64,000 nt of DNA from Streptomyces sp. NBC_00654 (GCF_026341775.1 NZ_JAPEOB010000003.1:868001-932000); one strand, 5' to 3'. Positions 42,312 to 52,777 are shown, counted from the stretch's first letter. Program-made: numbers and translations. Notes: generated by a model not told the origin, from the sequence alone.

Positions 42312-44861
42312 ATGACACAGCGGGCACTCGACCCCTCCGGGGAGCAGACTCCCGGGCATCCCCGGCCGGCCTTGATCGACGCCGGAGCCGAACTCGATCC
42401 CGTACACCCGATGGAACCACCGCCCACGGCCCGGCACACCGGTGGTCTCACGACCGCCGAGGTCGCCGAACGGGTCGCCCGCGGCGAGGTCAACGACGTA
42501 CCCGTGCGCTCCTCGCGCTCCCTCACGGAGATCGTCCGCGCCAATGTCTTCACCCGGTTCAACCTGATCATCGGCGTGCTCTGGGTGATCATGATGTTCG
42601 TCGCGCCGATCCAGGACAGCCTCTTCGGCTTCGTGATCATCGCCAACACCGGCATCGGCATCATCCAGGAGTGGCGCGCCAAGAAGACCCTGGACAGCCT
42701 CGCGGTCATCGGCGAGGCGAAACCGACCGTGCGGCGCGACGGAACCGCCGCCGAGATCTCCACCTCCGAGATCGTCCTCGGCGATCTGATCGAACTGGGC
42801 CCCGGGGACAAGGTCGTCGTGGACGGCACGGTCGCCGAGGCCGACAGCCTGGAGATCGACGAGTCGCTGCTCACCGGCGAGGCCGACCCGGTGATCAAGC
42901 GGTACGGCGACCCGGTGATGTCCGGCAGCTTCGTCGTCGCGGGCGGCGGCGCGTTCACCGCCACCAAGGTCGGCCGCGAGGCGTACGCCGCTCAGCTCGC
43001 CGAGGAGGCCTCCCGCTTCACCCTCGTCCACTCCGAGCTGCGCTCCGGCATCAGCACCATCCTGAAGTACGTGACCTGGATGATGGTGCCGACCGCGGTC
43101 GGCCTGATCATCAGCCAGCTCGTCGTCAAGGACAACAACTTCAAGGACTCCGTCGCGCGGACCGTCGGCGGCATCGTCCCGATGATCCCCGAGGGACTGG
43201 TGCTGCTCACCTCGGTCGCCTTCGCGATCGGCGTCGTACGGCTCGGCCGCAAGCAGTGCCTGGTGCAGGAACTGCCCGCCATCGAGGGGCTGGCCCGGGT
43301 CGACGTCGTCTGCCTGGACAAGACCGGCACCCTCACCGAGGGCGGCATGGACGTCACCGAGGTACGCCCGCTGAACGGCGCGGACGAGGCGTACGTGAAG
43401 CGGGTCCTGGGCGCCTTCGGCTCCTCCGACCCCCGGCCCAACGCCAGTCTCCAGGCCATCGTCGACGCCTGCCCGGACGACGGGCGGTGGCGGGTGACGG
43501 ACTCGCTGCCGTTCTCCTCGGCCCGCAAGTACAGCGGTGCGGCCTTCGACGAGACCGCCGGTGACGATGCCGATGGCGGTGACAGTGCCGGTGCCGGTGA
43601 CAGTGCCGGTGACGGCCGGAACGGCGGCGGGAGCGGCGCGGAGAGCCGCCGGAACTCCTCCTGGCTGCTCGGCGCCCCCGATGTGCTGCTGTCCGACCAG
43701 GACCCGGCGCTCACCGAGATCGAGCACCTCAACGAACAGGGCCTGCGGGTCCTGCTGCTGGCCCGCGCGCCCGGCGCACTCGACGCGCCCGGTGTCGCCG
43801 ACGGGGCCGTACCCACCGCGCTGATCGTCCTGGAACAGCGGCTGCGGCCGGACGCCGGGGAGACCCTGGCCTACTTCGCCGACCAGCGCGTCGCCACGAA
43901 GGTCATCTCGGGTGACAACGCGGTCTCGGTCGGCGCGGTCGCCGGGAAGCTCGGTCTCGCGGGCGCCGAGAACACCCTGGACGCGCGCCGGATGCCGACC
44001 GACCCGGACGAGATGGCCACGGCCATGGAGGAGAACGCGGTCTTCGGCCGGGTCACCCCGCAGCAGAAGCGGGACATGGTCGCCGCCCTCCAGTCGCGCG
44101 GCCACACGGTCGCGATGACCGGTGACGGCGTCAACGACGTGCTCGCCCTGAAGGACGCCGACATCGGGGTCTCGATGGGCTCGGGCTCCGAGGCGACACG
44201 CGCCGTGGCGCAGATCGTGCTCCTGAACAACAGCTTCGCGACGCTGCCGTCCGTGGTCGCCGAGGGCCGCCGGGTGATCGGCAACATCACCCGGGTCGCC
44301 ACGCTCTTCCTGACGAAGACCGTGTACTCGGTGCTGCTGGCGGTGCTGGTGGTCTGCTTCCAGGTGGAGTACCCGTTCCTGCCGCGGCACCTGACCCTGC
44401 TGTCGACGCTGACGATCGGCGTACCGGCGTTCTTCCTGGCGCTGGCGCCGAACAAGGAGCGGGCCCAGCCGCACTTCGTCCGCCGGGTCATGCGGTACGC
44501 GATTCCGTCCGGCGTGATCGCGGCGGCGGCCACCTTCGTCACGTATCTGGTGGCCCGGCACCACTACTCGGGCGCGGACGCCCTGGACGCCGAGACGAGC
44601 GCGGCGACGCTCACGCTGTTCCTGGTCTCGATGTGGGTGCTGGCGATCATCGCCCGCCCGTACACCTGGTGGCGCGTCTGCCTGGTCGCGGCGATGGGGC
44701 TGGGGTTCCTGATCGTGCTGGTGGTGCCGTGGCTCCAGGACTTCTTCGCCCTGAAGCTCGTGGGGACGACCATGCCGTGGGCGGCCGTGGGGATCGCGGC
44801 GGCGGCCGCGGTGGCCCTGGAGTTCGCCTGGCGCTGGGTCGGCCGGCGCTTCGGAGCGTGA
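42312..44861 (+). CDS. P-type cation-transporting ATPase (CtpE-like)
   Basis: An 849-residue ATPase. The phosphorylation motif is DKTGTLTEGG (about residue 337), the dephosphorylation motif LLTGEADPV, the membrane motif IVPMIPEGLVLLTS, and the hinge GDGVNDVLALKDADIGVS. No N-terminal heavy-metal domain, and PEG rather than CPC, so it is not a Cu/Zn pump; the layout fits CtpE, implicated in calcium uptake in mycobacteria. The N-domain carries a Gly/Asp/Ser insertion (about residues 415-445). TACCGT lies 7 bases before the ATG, indicating leaderless transcription. Confidence 0.9.
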   Translation: MTQRALDPSGEQTPGHPRPALIDAGAELDPVHPMEPPPTARHTGGLTTAEVAERVARGEVNDVPVRSSRSLTEIVRANVFTRFNLIIGVLWVIMMFVAPIQDSLFGFVIIANTGIGIIQEWRAKKTLDSLAVIGEAKPTVRRDGTAAEISTSEIVLGDLIELGPGDKVVVDGTVAEADSLEIDESLLTGEADPVIKRYGDPVMSGSFVVAGGGAFTATKVGREAYAAQLAEEASRFTLVHSELRSGISTILKYVTWMMVPTAVGLIISQLVVKDNNFKDSVARTVGGIVPMIPEGLVLLTSVAFAIGVVRLGRKQCLVQELPAIEGLARVDVVCLDKTGTLTEGGMDVTEVRPLNGADEAYVKRVLGAFGSSDPRPNASLQAIVDACPDDGRWRVTDSLPFSSARKYSGAAFDETAGDDADGGDSAGAGDSAGDGRNGGGSGAESRRNSSWLLGAPDVLLSDQDPALTEIEHLNEQGLRVLLLARAPGALDAPGVADGAVPTALIVLEQRLRPDAGETLAYFADQRVATKVISGDNAVSVGAVAGKLGLAGAENTLDARRMPTDPDEMATAMEENAVFGRVTPQQKRDMVAALQSRGHTVAMTGDGVNDVLALKDADIGVSMGSGSEATRAVAQIVLLNNSFATLPSVVAEGRRVIGNITRVATLFLTKTVYSVLLAVLVVCFQVEYPFLPRHLTLLSTLTIGVPAFFLALAPNKERAQPHFVRRVMRYAIPSGVIAAAATFVTYLVARHHYSGADALDAETSAATLTLFLVSMWVLAIIARPYTWWRVCLVAAMGLGFLIVLVVPWLQDFFALKLVGTTMPWAAVGIAAAAAVALEFAWRWVGRRFGA

Positions 44862-44926
44862 AAGGCCGTCCCGTGGTCCCTGGCGGGCGGGCCGCCCCTC
44901 GGGGCGCCGTCCGCCGGCAGAGACCG

Positions 44927-44963
44927 CGAGGCACCCCGCACCTGGACGGTGCGGGGTGCCTCG
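44927..44963. terminator. Bidirectional terminator
   Basis: A perfect 16-base-pair stem (44927-44942 with 44948-44963) and 5-base loop lies between the convergent P-type ATPase and exported-protein genes. Confidence 0.8.
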
Positions 44964-45030
44964 GAAGGTGAAGCGGGTGGCGCCCGGTGGGGCGCCTCGG
45001 GCCGCTCCGGGGAGCGGCCCGGCACGGTGA

Positions 45031-45897
45031 CTACTTCACGTCGAGGTAGTCGCCGCCGGCCGAGACGGCCGGGGTGGTGGAGGTGCCGGCGAAGCTGTAG
45101 CGCCAGTAGCCGTCGGCCGAGGCCTTGACCGTGGTCTTCAGCGCGCCCGTGGAGCTCGACTTGATCGTCTTGATCGTCGTGTAGGTATTGCTGTTCTTCT
45201 TGCGGAACTGGAGCTTCACGGACTGATTGCTGTAGCCCTTGTACGTGCTGGTCTCCCAGTTCGCACGGGACAGCTTGCCGGTGACCGTGATGGTCTTGCC
45301 CTTCTTCACGGGCTCCGGCGACGCGTTGGCCGTCAGCTTGGAGAACCGCTGCATCTTGACCCAGGCGAGGGAGTCGTGGTTGTACTCCTCACCGTTCTCG
45401 TCCACGCCGGAGACACCGACGTGCCAGTTGCGGGCGTCGGCGTTGATCAGCCAGGCCGGGTCGACCGTGAGGGACGACGTGCAGGTGGAGGTGGTCGCGT
45501 TGACCGCCTTGCACGTGACGCCGCCCTCCTGCGGGCCGAAGCCGAAGCTGTCCTTGTCGTCGATGTTCTTGCCGACCCAGATGAACGCGGCGACGCCGCC
45601 GACACCCGCGGTGTCGGTGGCGGTGACCGAGATGGAGATCTTCTTCTTCGACTTGGTGCCGACGACGATCGGCTTGCCGCCATTGGCGACGATCTTGGTC
45701 ACCTTGAAGGTGTCGGCCGCGGCTGCCCGCGCCCCGAGGGGCGCCTTCGCCGTGTCGGAGCCCTTCGGCGCCGAGAAGTCGTAGTCGTGGGACCACGAGC
45801 GGCCGTCGTCGGCCTGCGCGGCCTGCGCGGCCGGAATGGTGAGAGCGGACAGAGCCAGGGCGCCGGTAGCTACGGCAACAGTGGCACGAATGCGCAT
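45031..45897 (-). CDS. Exported DUF5707-like protein
   Basis: A 288-residue secreted protein. Signal peptide MRIRATVAVATGALALSALT cleaved near AAQA. Two cysteines (about residues 121 and 131) and repeated Thr/Ser/Lys beta strands follow: ISVTATDTAGVGGVAAFIWV, then NASPEPVKKGKTITVTGKLS. This combination of an N-terminal domain and Ig-like C-terminal domain resembles DUF5707 proteins of Streptomyces. ATG at 45897, GGGGAAC upstream. Role unknown. Confidence 0.78.
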   Translation of the reverse strand: MRIRATVAVATGALALSALTIPAAQAAQADDGRSWSHDYDFSAPKGSDTAKAPLGARAAAADTFKVTKIVANGGKPIVVGTKSKKKISISVTATDTAGVGGVAAFIWVGKNIDDKDSFGFGPQEGGVTCKAVNATTSTCTSSLTVDPAWLINADARNWHVGVSGVDENGEEYNHDSLAWVKMQRFSKLTANASPEPVKKGKTITVTGKLSRANWETSTYKGYSNQSVKLQFRKKNSNTYTTIKTIKSSSTGALKTTVKASADGYWRYSFAGTSTTPAVSAGGDYLDVK

Positions 45898-46083
45898 GCG
45901 TTCCCCAAGTGTGGAGCAGGGGGCCCACGGTCTCGCGTTCACCCGGTGGGACCCGTCTGGTCTGCGAGTCAGACGACTCGACAGACCAGACCTCCTCTGC
46001 ATGTGAATGGTTGTACGAATCCATGACCTTTCTGTGAAAGTCACGAAGTCGCACCGGTCCGCCGCCCCGCGCCCGACAGGCTC

Positions 46084-49000
46084 TCAGTCGAACCAGCGGT
46101 CCCGCGCCAGCTCCTCCGTACGCGAGGGATCCTCCAGCAGCGCCGCCACCTCGAAGCGGCGCGGCCACTGCCCGGCGGCCCAGGCCAGCCCCGCCGCGAC
46201 GCCCTCCAGCGTGGCGGCGTGCACCACACCGTCCGGGGTGCGGCGCCAGTCCAGCTCGACGCCACCCGCGCGCAGTTCGGCGTGTTCGACGTACGAGTCC
46301 GGGGTCCCGGCACCGAGCAGCACCCGGACCGATTCCGGTACGCGGTGCTCCTCGCCCTCGCTCGTCACCTCGGCCTCGACGCTCTCGCCGAGCCGCCGCA
46401 CCTGGAAGAGCTCGGCCAGCTCCGCGGCGCTCGCCGGGGCGACCGGCAGCAGCGCCACTCCCCCGGTCAGCGGCAGTACGTCGGGGGCGTCGGCGATCAC
46501 CGCGTCCGCCGCGTCCACCACCCGTACCCCGCCGTCGACGACCGCACGCAGCTCGTCCGGCAACGTCACCTGCTGCGGGTCGAGTTCCGCCAGCGCCGTG
46601 TAGAGCGCGTGCAGCTGTACGGGGCTGACCGGGCGGTCCTCGTCGGCGAGCCGCCCGAGCAGCTCGGCGGCGCCGCCCGGCTCGTCCAGGAGCGCGGCCA
46701 CCGAGGTGCGTACGCCGAGCGCGCGCAGCACCTGGGCATCGTCGAACCCGGACGCGTCGACGGCGTCGTACAGCCCGGCGAGCCGGGGGTCGCCGCCCGC
46801 CGCGCGCAGGCCCGCGGGGCGGCGGCCGTCCAGCACCGGGTGGTCGCGCAGCCACCACGCGGTGTACGGGCGCACGGACTGGGTCGTACCGTCCGGGAGC
46901 AGCACCCGGACCGGCTGGGTCAGGGCGTCGCGCAGCGGCGGGCGGGCGAGCATCGCGAGCGCCTGCGGCCAGGCGTCGTCATCGACGAGGTCCAGGTCGC
47001 GGACGGCGACGATCTCGGTGGCGACGGGCGGCACGGGGGTGTCGGGCAGCTGGTCGAGGATGTCCTCGCACCACACGTCGACGGCGTCGAGCAGCCCGGC
47101 GTCGTCCGGTTCGGCGAAGTCGCTGTCGCGCGGCTCCAGTTCATCGGGGTCGAGCACCACATCGGTGGCCCGCACCAGGGCGAACGTGGCGAGCACCCCA
47201 CAGGCGGTGAGCGGCTGCTCGCCCCAGCGGTCGGCCAGTTCCTCGTCGCACAGGGCCAGTTCGCCCTCGCGCATCACCTGGGCGAACGGGCTTTTGGGCA
47301 GGACCAGTTCACCGGCGGGCGCGGGTTCGCCGTCCTCGTCCGGCAGGGCCAGCGCGCCGAGCCACGGCTCGTCACCGGGGGCGAGGTCCGCGTCGCGTAC
47401 GAGGGTGAGGACGGTCTCCGCCAGCTCGTCGCCGTCCAGCGCGTCCTCGTCCCAGATCTCCCCCGCGTCCAGCGAACCGGCGACGGCGGCCCGCACCTGC
47501 GGGGTGGTCAGCACGGCGCGCGGGGTGGCGGGCAGGGCGCCCAGCTTCTCCAGGAGCGGATGGGCGGCGTCCGGGTGGGCGACCTTCAGCCCGAGCCGGG
47601 CCAGCCGGGCGAGCACCGGTCCGGTGAGCGCGTCCGGCAGCGGCAACAGGACCTGGCGGGGGCCGATGGTGGTGCGGGGCGCCCGGTCTTCGGGGGCGTC
47701 CGCCCCTCCGGCCAGCGGGACGGGAAGGCCGGAGAGCCGGTCCGGGTCGATGCCCGTCAGGCTGTCGTAGAGCCGCCGCCACCAGTCCGGGGCACGCTCC
47801 AGTCCGGCGAGGCGGTCGATGGCCTCGGTCAGCGGGACGCGGGCGACGCCGAGGGTGCGCAGCTCGGTGCGGCGTTCCAGCCCGGCGGGCAGGAGGCACG
47901 GCAGCACCTCGGCGAGCACCCGTACGGTCGCGGTGCCGACGCCCTCGACGATCTCCGCCTCGATGGGCCGCAGGGCGGTGGTGGTCCGGTCCGGCCCGTC
48001 CGCTCCGTCGGCCTTCTCCCAGTCGTCCCACCGGTCGGACCCGTCGGCCGGGTCGCGGGGGGCGGCGGGCTCCAGGAACGCGATCCGGGGCAGCCGCGCG
48101 AGGACCGCGCCGCGCAGCGCGCCGTCCAGCCCGCCCTTGCCCAGCGGCCCGGGAACGAGCGCGACGGTGCCCGTCGACACCGGCTGCCACTCGGCGAGCA
48201 GCTCCGCGTAGGCGTCGGCGGCGCGCTCCACCAGGAAGTCGGTGAGCGGGCCGGGCGCGGGGTGCCGGCGGCTGGTGTCCAGCGGCAGCGAGGCGATCAG
48301 CAGCGCGGGAATCCCGAGGGGTTCGTCGGTGGGGGTGGGCGCGTGGACGACGGGGGCGGTACGGGGGTGCCGCGGGGCCCCCTGCTCGTCGACGGGCACC
48401 GCCCAGGTGACCGACCAGTGCGGGCGCAGCCGCTCCTCCACGGGCCGGTCGGCGAGCAGCGCGGGCTCGACCGGGCCGTGGTGGAAGACGGTGCGCCAGC
48501 GGTTGGTGCCGTGCGCGGAGTCGTCGATGTGTGTGTACGGGCCCTGCTGGGAGCGCCGCAACGTCCTTGCCCCGTCAGGGGTTTCGATGACGATCTCGTC
48601 GAGACCGGGGAGGGTGAGCAGCAGCGCGTCGTCCACGGCGGTGAGCAGCCGGCCCACGAGGTCCTCGGCGGTGCCGTCGCGCAGCGGCAGCACGACGACG
48701 GTGTCGTACCCGTCCGGTGCGGTGCCCTCGGCGGGCAGCGGGAGGCGCAGCAGCGGTACGTGGCCGTCGCGGCGGCGCAGTTCGTCACCGAGTCCGGGGC
48801 TGCCGACGGCCGCCTTTCCGGCCAGTTCGCGGGCCTCCGCCAGCGACCAGCGGACGCCGCCGTGCCGGCCGATCACCGCGGGTTCGTCGCTGACGGCGAG
48901 GACGGCGGCGAACCCGACGCCGAACCGGCCGACCGAGGACTCGTGCCCCTCGCGCTTGGCGGAGGCGCGCAGGGTGCTCAGGGACTCGACGCCGGTCGCG

Positions 49001-49290
49001 TCCAGCGGGGCGCCGGTGTTCGCGGCGGCGAGGACGGCGCGGCCGTCCGCGCCCGGGGCCGCCGGGCGCAGGGTCAGGCGCAGCCGGCCCGGGACGTGGG
49101 CGCGGGCGGCGGCGTCGGCGGCGTTCTGGGCCAGCTCGACGACGAGCCGGTCACGGTAGCCGCCGAGCGCGAGGTCCTCCTCGGCGTTGGCGTCCTCCCG
49201 GAAACGGGCGGGCCCGGCTCCCCAGGCGTCGAGCACGCCGCGCCGCAGCCGTGCCGTCCCGAACGGATCGGCCCCCTCGGTCGCATTCAT
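46084..49290 (-). CDS. Large GHKL ATPase (sacsin/Hsp90-like N-terminal domain)
   Basis: A 1068-residue cytoplasmic protein. The N-terminal GHKL/HATPase_c_3 domain has the N-box VVELAQNAADAA (residue 55 on) and the glycine loop SSVGRFGVGFAAVLAVS. The remainder is a long, mostly unannotated helical region with WD- and acid-rich stretches. Bacterial relatives are called sacsin N-terminal ATPase-like or Hsp90-like. The ATG at 49290 is used; the ribosome-binding site is weak and an upstream start at 49347 is less likely. Possible chaperone; no partner is obvious. Confidence 0.82.
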   Translation of the reverse strand: MNATEGADPFGTARLRRGVLDAWGAGPARFREDANAEEDLALGGYRDRLVVELAQNAADAAARAHVPGRLRLTLRPAAPGADGRAVLAAANTGAPLDATGVESLSTLRASAKREGHESSVGRFGVGFAAVLAVSDEPAVIGRHGGVRWSLAEARELAGKAAVGSPGLGDELRRRDGHVPLLRLPLPAEGTAPDGYDTVVVLPLRDGTAEDLVGRLLTAVDDALLLTLPGLDEIVIETPDGARTLRRSQQGPYTHIDDSAHGTNRWRTVFHHGPVEPALLADRPVEERLRPHWSVTWAVPVDEQGAPRHPRTAPVVHAPTPTDEPLGIPALLIASLPLDTSRRHPAPGPLTDFLVERAADAYAELLAEWQPVSTGTVALVPGPLGKGGLDGALRGAVLARLPRIAFLEPAAPRDPADGSDRWDDWEKADGADGPDRTTTALRPIEAEIVEGVGTATVRVLAEVLPCLLPAGLERRTELRTLGVARVPLTEAIDRLAGLERAPDWWRRLYDSLTGIDPDRLSGLPVPLAGGADAPEDRAPRTTIGPRQVLLPLPDALTGPVLARLARLGLKVAHPDAAHPLLEKLGALPATPRAVLTTPQVRAAVAGSLDAGEIWDEDALDGDELAETVLTLVRDADLAPGDEPWLGALALPDEDGEPAPAGELVLPKSPFAQVMREGELALCDEELADRWGEQPLTACGVLATFALVRATDVVLDPDELEPRDSDFAEPDDAGLLDAVDVWCEDILDQLPDTPVPPVATEIVAVRDLDLVDDDAWPQALAMLARPPLRDALTQPVRVLLPDGTTQSVRPYTAWWLRDHPVLDGRRPAGLRAAGGDPRLAGLYDAVDASGFDDAQVLRALGVRTSVAALLDEPGGAAELLGRLADEDRPVSPVQLHALYTALAELDPQQVTLPDELRAVVDGGVRVVDAADAVIADAPDVLPLTGGVALLPVAPASAAELAELFQVRRLGESVEAEVTSEGEEHRVPESVRVLLGAGTPDSYVEHAELRAGGVELDWRRTPDGVVHAATLEGVAAGLAWAAGQWPRRFEVAALLEDPSRTEELARDRWFD

Positions 49291-49531
49291 GCTCAACGTC
49301 TCGACTCCGCTCTGTTCCGGTGACCGTGACCTGTGCGCGGCGGGCACGACGCGTGGTGCGTGGTGTGCGCGTGGTGCGCGTGCCCATGCCGCCCAGTGTG
49401 CGCCCGAAGGTACCGCGACGGCGGACGGGCACAGAACCGGGCCCGTCCGGCGTCGTGCTCCGTCGCCGGACGGGTGGGTCTGCCGGGTGGGTCTGCCGCG
49501 CGCCGGGTCCCGGAGGCCGCCCGGCGGGCTC

Positions 49532-50458
49532 TCAGGAGTGGCCGAGATCCTCCGTCGGCCCGTCCGTCTCGTCCGGGACGGAGCCGCTGTCCCGTGCCGG
49601 GCGCAGGGGGTACTCGTCCACCTGGAGCGTGTCCAGGGCGTGCGGGGCGGGCTTCGGCGGCTTCGGCATCACCGCCGCCTCGGAGTGGCCCCCGCATCCG
49701 TAGGACAGCGACACCACATGGCCGTCGGCCGGGCCGAACTCATTCGCGCACACCCCGAAGGCCTGCTTCAGGGAGCCCGTCATCGGCACCAGGAACGCGC
49801 AGCTCACGCAGGTGGCCGGGGCCGCCTGTGCCATCGGGGTCTTCGGCCCGAACGCCTCGTCCCAGCGGTCGGCGGCCGCGTGCAGCCCGTACCGGGACAG
49901 CACCCGGGCGCGCCGGGTGCCCAGCTCGTCCGCGACGGCGGCGATGGAACCGCGGCTCGTCGCGACCGGCCGGAACGTCAGCTCCGCGTCCTCGGCGTCG
50001 ACGAGGTCCGCCAGCTCCTCGGAGACCGCGGAGTTCGGCGGGGGCTCGTCCTCGCCGGTGTAGCCGGGCTCCAGGCGGATGTCCTCCGCCTCGGTGGGCA
50101 GCAGGTCGCCGGGGCCCATGTCACCCGGGCGCAGCCGCTCGCTCCACGGCACCCATTCGGGGGCCAGGAGGGCGTCCGCCCCCGGCAGGAGCACCGTCTC
50201 GTCCAGGGTGACGTTCTTGGCCCGGGAGGCCCTGGCGACCGTCACCGCCCAGCGCCAGCCCCGGTAGCCGGGCTCCTCGCACTCGAAGTAGTGGGTGACG
50301 ACCCGGTCTCCCTCGGAGACGACCCCCGAGTGTTCACCGACCACTCCTGGCGCGGCCGCTTCCTCGGCCGCCGCGCGTGCGAGGTCTACCGCCTCGGCGC
50401 ACAGGCGGTCGGGAACAGGGGTACGGGCCGTACGGCTTCGCGTCGTCGCAGCACTCAC
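49532..50458 (-). CDS. DUF3027 protein
   Basis: A 308-residue protein. The DUF3027 core runs from about residue 20 to 230 with VTHYFECEEPGYRGWRWAVT and TLDETVLLPGADALLAPEWV. It carries a cysteine cluster, ATCVSCAFLVPM then GVCANEF and YGCGGHSE, a probable zinc site. The GTG at 50458 has only GAAGCGAGA upstream. Actinobacteria-specific; role unknown. Confidence 0.85.
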   Translation of the reverse strand: MSAATTRSRTARTPVPDRLCAEAVDLARAAAEEAAAPGVVGEHSGVVSEGDRVVTHYFECEEPGYRGWRWAVTVARASRAKNVTLDETVLLPGADALLAPEWVPWSERLRPGDMGPGDLLPTEAEDIRLEPGYTGEDEPPPNSAVSEELADLVDAEDAELTFRPVATSRGSIAAVADELGTRRARVLSRYGLHAAADRWDEAFGPKTPMAQAAPATCVSCAFLVPMTGSLKQAFGVCANEFGPADGHVVSLSYGCGGHSEAAVMPKPPKPAPHALDTLQVDEYPLRPARDSGSVPDETDGPTEDLGHS

Positions 50459-50807
50459 AGGTCTCGCTTCTCTCCATACGCCAGTCTCACGAGCGCGCCA
50501 GCTGCTGTGCGATTGCTGTTTTCGGCCATGACAGCTGCGGGCGGAGCGGACCTGGGGGCCGCGTCGACGTCCACACCCGTTGTGCCTGCCTCGGGCGCGC
50601 CTTCTGCTATCCATTCTGCGGGATCGCGGAGAGGCGCGCGGCCAAGAACAACCGCCGGTGGCGCGTTACGCACGCTACCCTCTCCGCCGCCCCGCGCCCA
50701 CCTGCCCGTCCCAAACGTGCCGTATCCGTTCTGCCGCTCACTGGTCCGACGGGGCATCCCGCGCCGCGCCAGCGGCCGATCACGGTTCATCGGGACGAGG
50801 GTTGGGG
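50459..50807. other. Gap between DUF3027 and MFS genes
   Basis: About 350 bases with no supported gene. The upstream part should hold the DUF3027 promoter. CACTAT at 50808-50813 is the probable -10 of the MFS gene, just right of the gap. Confidence 0.4.
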
Positions 50808-50819
50808 CACTATGACGAG

Positions 50820-52265
50820 GTGGCTGCCGCCAGGTCGCACGACGGTTCCGGCCCGCTCCGCAGGGCGGGCCGGTCGATCGGCCATGCCCTGCACACCCCG
50901 TTCACGGGCGCCGCGAAAGGCATCCGGAAGGCGACGCACGCCCACGGCGCCGGGGAATCCGGCCTCGGCAAACTGATCGAGCTGCACGCGGTGAACGGCG
51001 CCGGCGACGTGATGATCACGGTCGCGCTCGCCTCCACGGTGTTCTTCTCCGTCCCCACGGACGAGGCCCGCGGCCGGGTCGCCCTGTACCTCGCCATCAC
51101 GATGGCCCCCTTCACCCTGCTCGCCCCGGTGATCGGCCCGCTGCTCGACCGGCTGCCGCACGGCCGCCGGGCCGCGATGGCGGGCGCGATGCTCGCCCGT
51201 GCGGTGCTGGCCCTCACCATGTCGGGCGCGGTCGCCACCGGCGGCCTGGAGCTGTACCCGGCGGCGCTGGGCGTCCTGGTCGCCTCCAAGGCGTACGGAG
51301 TCGTCCGCAGCGCGGTCGTGCCCCGCCTGCTGCCACCCCGCTTCTCCCTGGTCAAGGCCAATTCACGGGTCACCCTGGCGGGACTCCTCGCCACGGGGGT
51401 GGCGGCCCCGATCGGGGCCGGGCTGCAGACCGTCGGATCGGGCTGGCCGCTCTACGGCGCGTGCGCGATCTTCCTCACGGGGACGTTCCTGGCCTTCACC
51501 CTGCCGCCCAAGGTCGACTCCGCGAAGGGCGAGCGCAAGGCCCGCCTGGTCGACCCGCACGCCGAGGGCGCCGGACCGGCCGCCGCGAGGACGAAGGCCG
51601 ACGGCGGCCGGCGCGGCGGCCGCGGCAAGGACCGGGCCAACGGTGCGAAACAGGCCAGGGAGAAGCCGCCCGGACTGCGCTCCGTCGGCGGTTCCGTCCT
51701 GCACGGGCTCCAGGCGAACGCCTCGCACCGGGCGCTCTCCGGCTTCCTCATCTTCTTCCTGGCGTTCCTGCTGCGCGAGCAGCCGCTCTCGGGCCAGAGC
51801 GCCGCCGTCTCGCTCGGCATCGTCGGCGTCGCGGCCGGGGCGGGCAACGCCTGCGGTACGGCGGTGGGCTCCTGGCTCCGCGCCCGCGGCCCCGAGATGA
51901 TCATCGCGACCGTCCTCGGCCTCGCCCTGGGCGTCGCCGTGCTCGCCGCGGTGTTCTTCTCCACCGTGATGGTCGCCGCGCTCGGCGCGGTCGCGGGTTT
52001 CACCCAGGCCCTGTCCAAGCTCTCACTGGACGCCATGATCCAGCGGGACGTCCCCGAAGAGGTCCGCACCTCGGCGTTCGCCCGGTCCGAGACACTGCTC
52101 CAGATGGCCTGGGTGGCCGGCGGCGGCATCGGCATCGCGCTGCCCCTCAACGGAGTACTCGGCATGTCGGTCGCCGCCTCCATCCTGGCCCTGGGCGCCG
52201 CCACCTCCGTACGGGGGCTGCTGGGCGCCGCGCGGCGCGGCACGCCGCACCCCCGCGTGGCATGA
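50820..52265 (+). CDS. MFS transporter
   Basis: A 481-residue transporter with about 11-12 membrane segments. Conserved part starts ESGLGKLIELHAVNGAGDVM, then PVIGPLLDRLPHGRRAAMAG. A 40-residue Lys/Arg/Gly-rich loop interrupts the middle (about residues 240-290). The GTG at 50820 is preferred over a TTG at 50802 because CACTAT lies 6 bases upstream and the later start matches the conserved length. Substrate unknown. Confidence 0.83.
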   Translation: MAAARSHDGSGPLRRAGRSIGHALHTPFTGAAKGIRKATHAHGAGESGLGKLIELHAVNGAGDVMITVALASTVFFSVPTDEARGRVALYLAITMAPFTLLAPVIGPLLDRLPHGRRAAMAGAMLARAVLALTMSGAVATGGLELYPAALGVLVASKAYGVVRSAVVPRLLPPRFSLVKANSRVTLAGLLATGVAAPIGAGLQTVGSGWPLYGACAIFLTGTFLAFTLPPKVDSAKGERKARLVDPHAEGAGPAAARTKADGGRRGGRGKDRANGAKQAREKPPGLRSVGGSVLHGLQANASHRALSGFLIFFLAFLLREQPLSGQSAAVSLGIVGVAAGAGNACGTAVGSWLRARGPEMIIATVLGLALGVAVLAAVFFSTVMVAALGAVAGFTQALSKLSLDAMIQRDVPEEVRTSAFARSETLLQMAWVAGGGIGIALPLNGVLGMSVAASILALGAATSVRGLLGAARRGTPHPRVA

Positions 52266-52292
52266 GCGGGGGCGACCGATAGCCTTCGGCCC

Positions 52293-52772
52293 ATGACCGT
52301 TGCGTTCTTCTCCGGTAAGGGCCGTCGAATCGGCGTCGCTCTTGGTGCCGTGTCCGCGGGACTCCTTGTCCTGTCCGCCTGCGACAAGCCGACGCCGCTC
52401 GCCACCGTGACGGTCGGCGACAACTCGGTGAGCTCCGAGGCGACCTGCTACAACGACGGCAACGCCCTCAAGGAGTCCGATATCCAGGGCTGCCTCAACA
52501 AGAAGGCGGAGAAGTCCGTCAAGGTCGCGATGGACGACAAGGTCCGCTTCGGCGTCGACCCCGAGATCGCCGACAACGGCTGGACGCTCTTCATCAACGG
52601 CCAGCAGGCCGAGCAGGAGCCGTACAAGAAGACCTACCGGTCGATCCCGGGCAGCGCCTTCTTCGCCAGCCAGACCGGCGAGACCTCCAGCCGGACCCAG
52701 ATCTCCATCGTGGAGACCAAGGGCAAGAAGCTCACGGGCATCTGGCACTTCGAGCTCAAGAAGACGTCCTGA
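52293..52772 (+). CDS. DUF2771 lipoprotein
   Basis: A 159-residue lipoprotein with signal peptide AVSAGLLVLSAC (lipobox LSAC, mature Cys about residue 30) and the DUF2771 domain (YNDGNALKESDIQGCLNKKA, GWTLFINGQQAEQEPYKK). TAGCCT lies 7 bases before the ATG, so a leaderless transcript is likely. It is followed after 5 bases by mqnB, and so shares its transcript. Confidence 0.88.
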   Translation: MTVAFFSGKGRRIGVALGAVSAGLLVLSACDKPTPLATVTVGDNSVSSEATCYNDGNALKESDIQGCLNKKAEKSVKVAMDDKVRFGVDPEIADNGWTLFINGQQAEQEPYKKTYRSIPGSAFFASQTGETSSRTQISIVETKGKKLTGIWHFELKKTS

Positions 52773-52777
52773 CCCCC

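Noticed and set aside
50455..50790. Possible 111-residue reverse-strand gene in the gap before the MFS gene
   Set aside because: No ribosome-binding site, no recognisable domain, and a composition of random GC-rich sequence.
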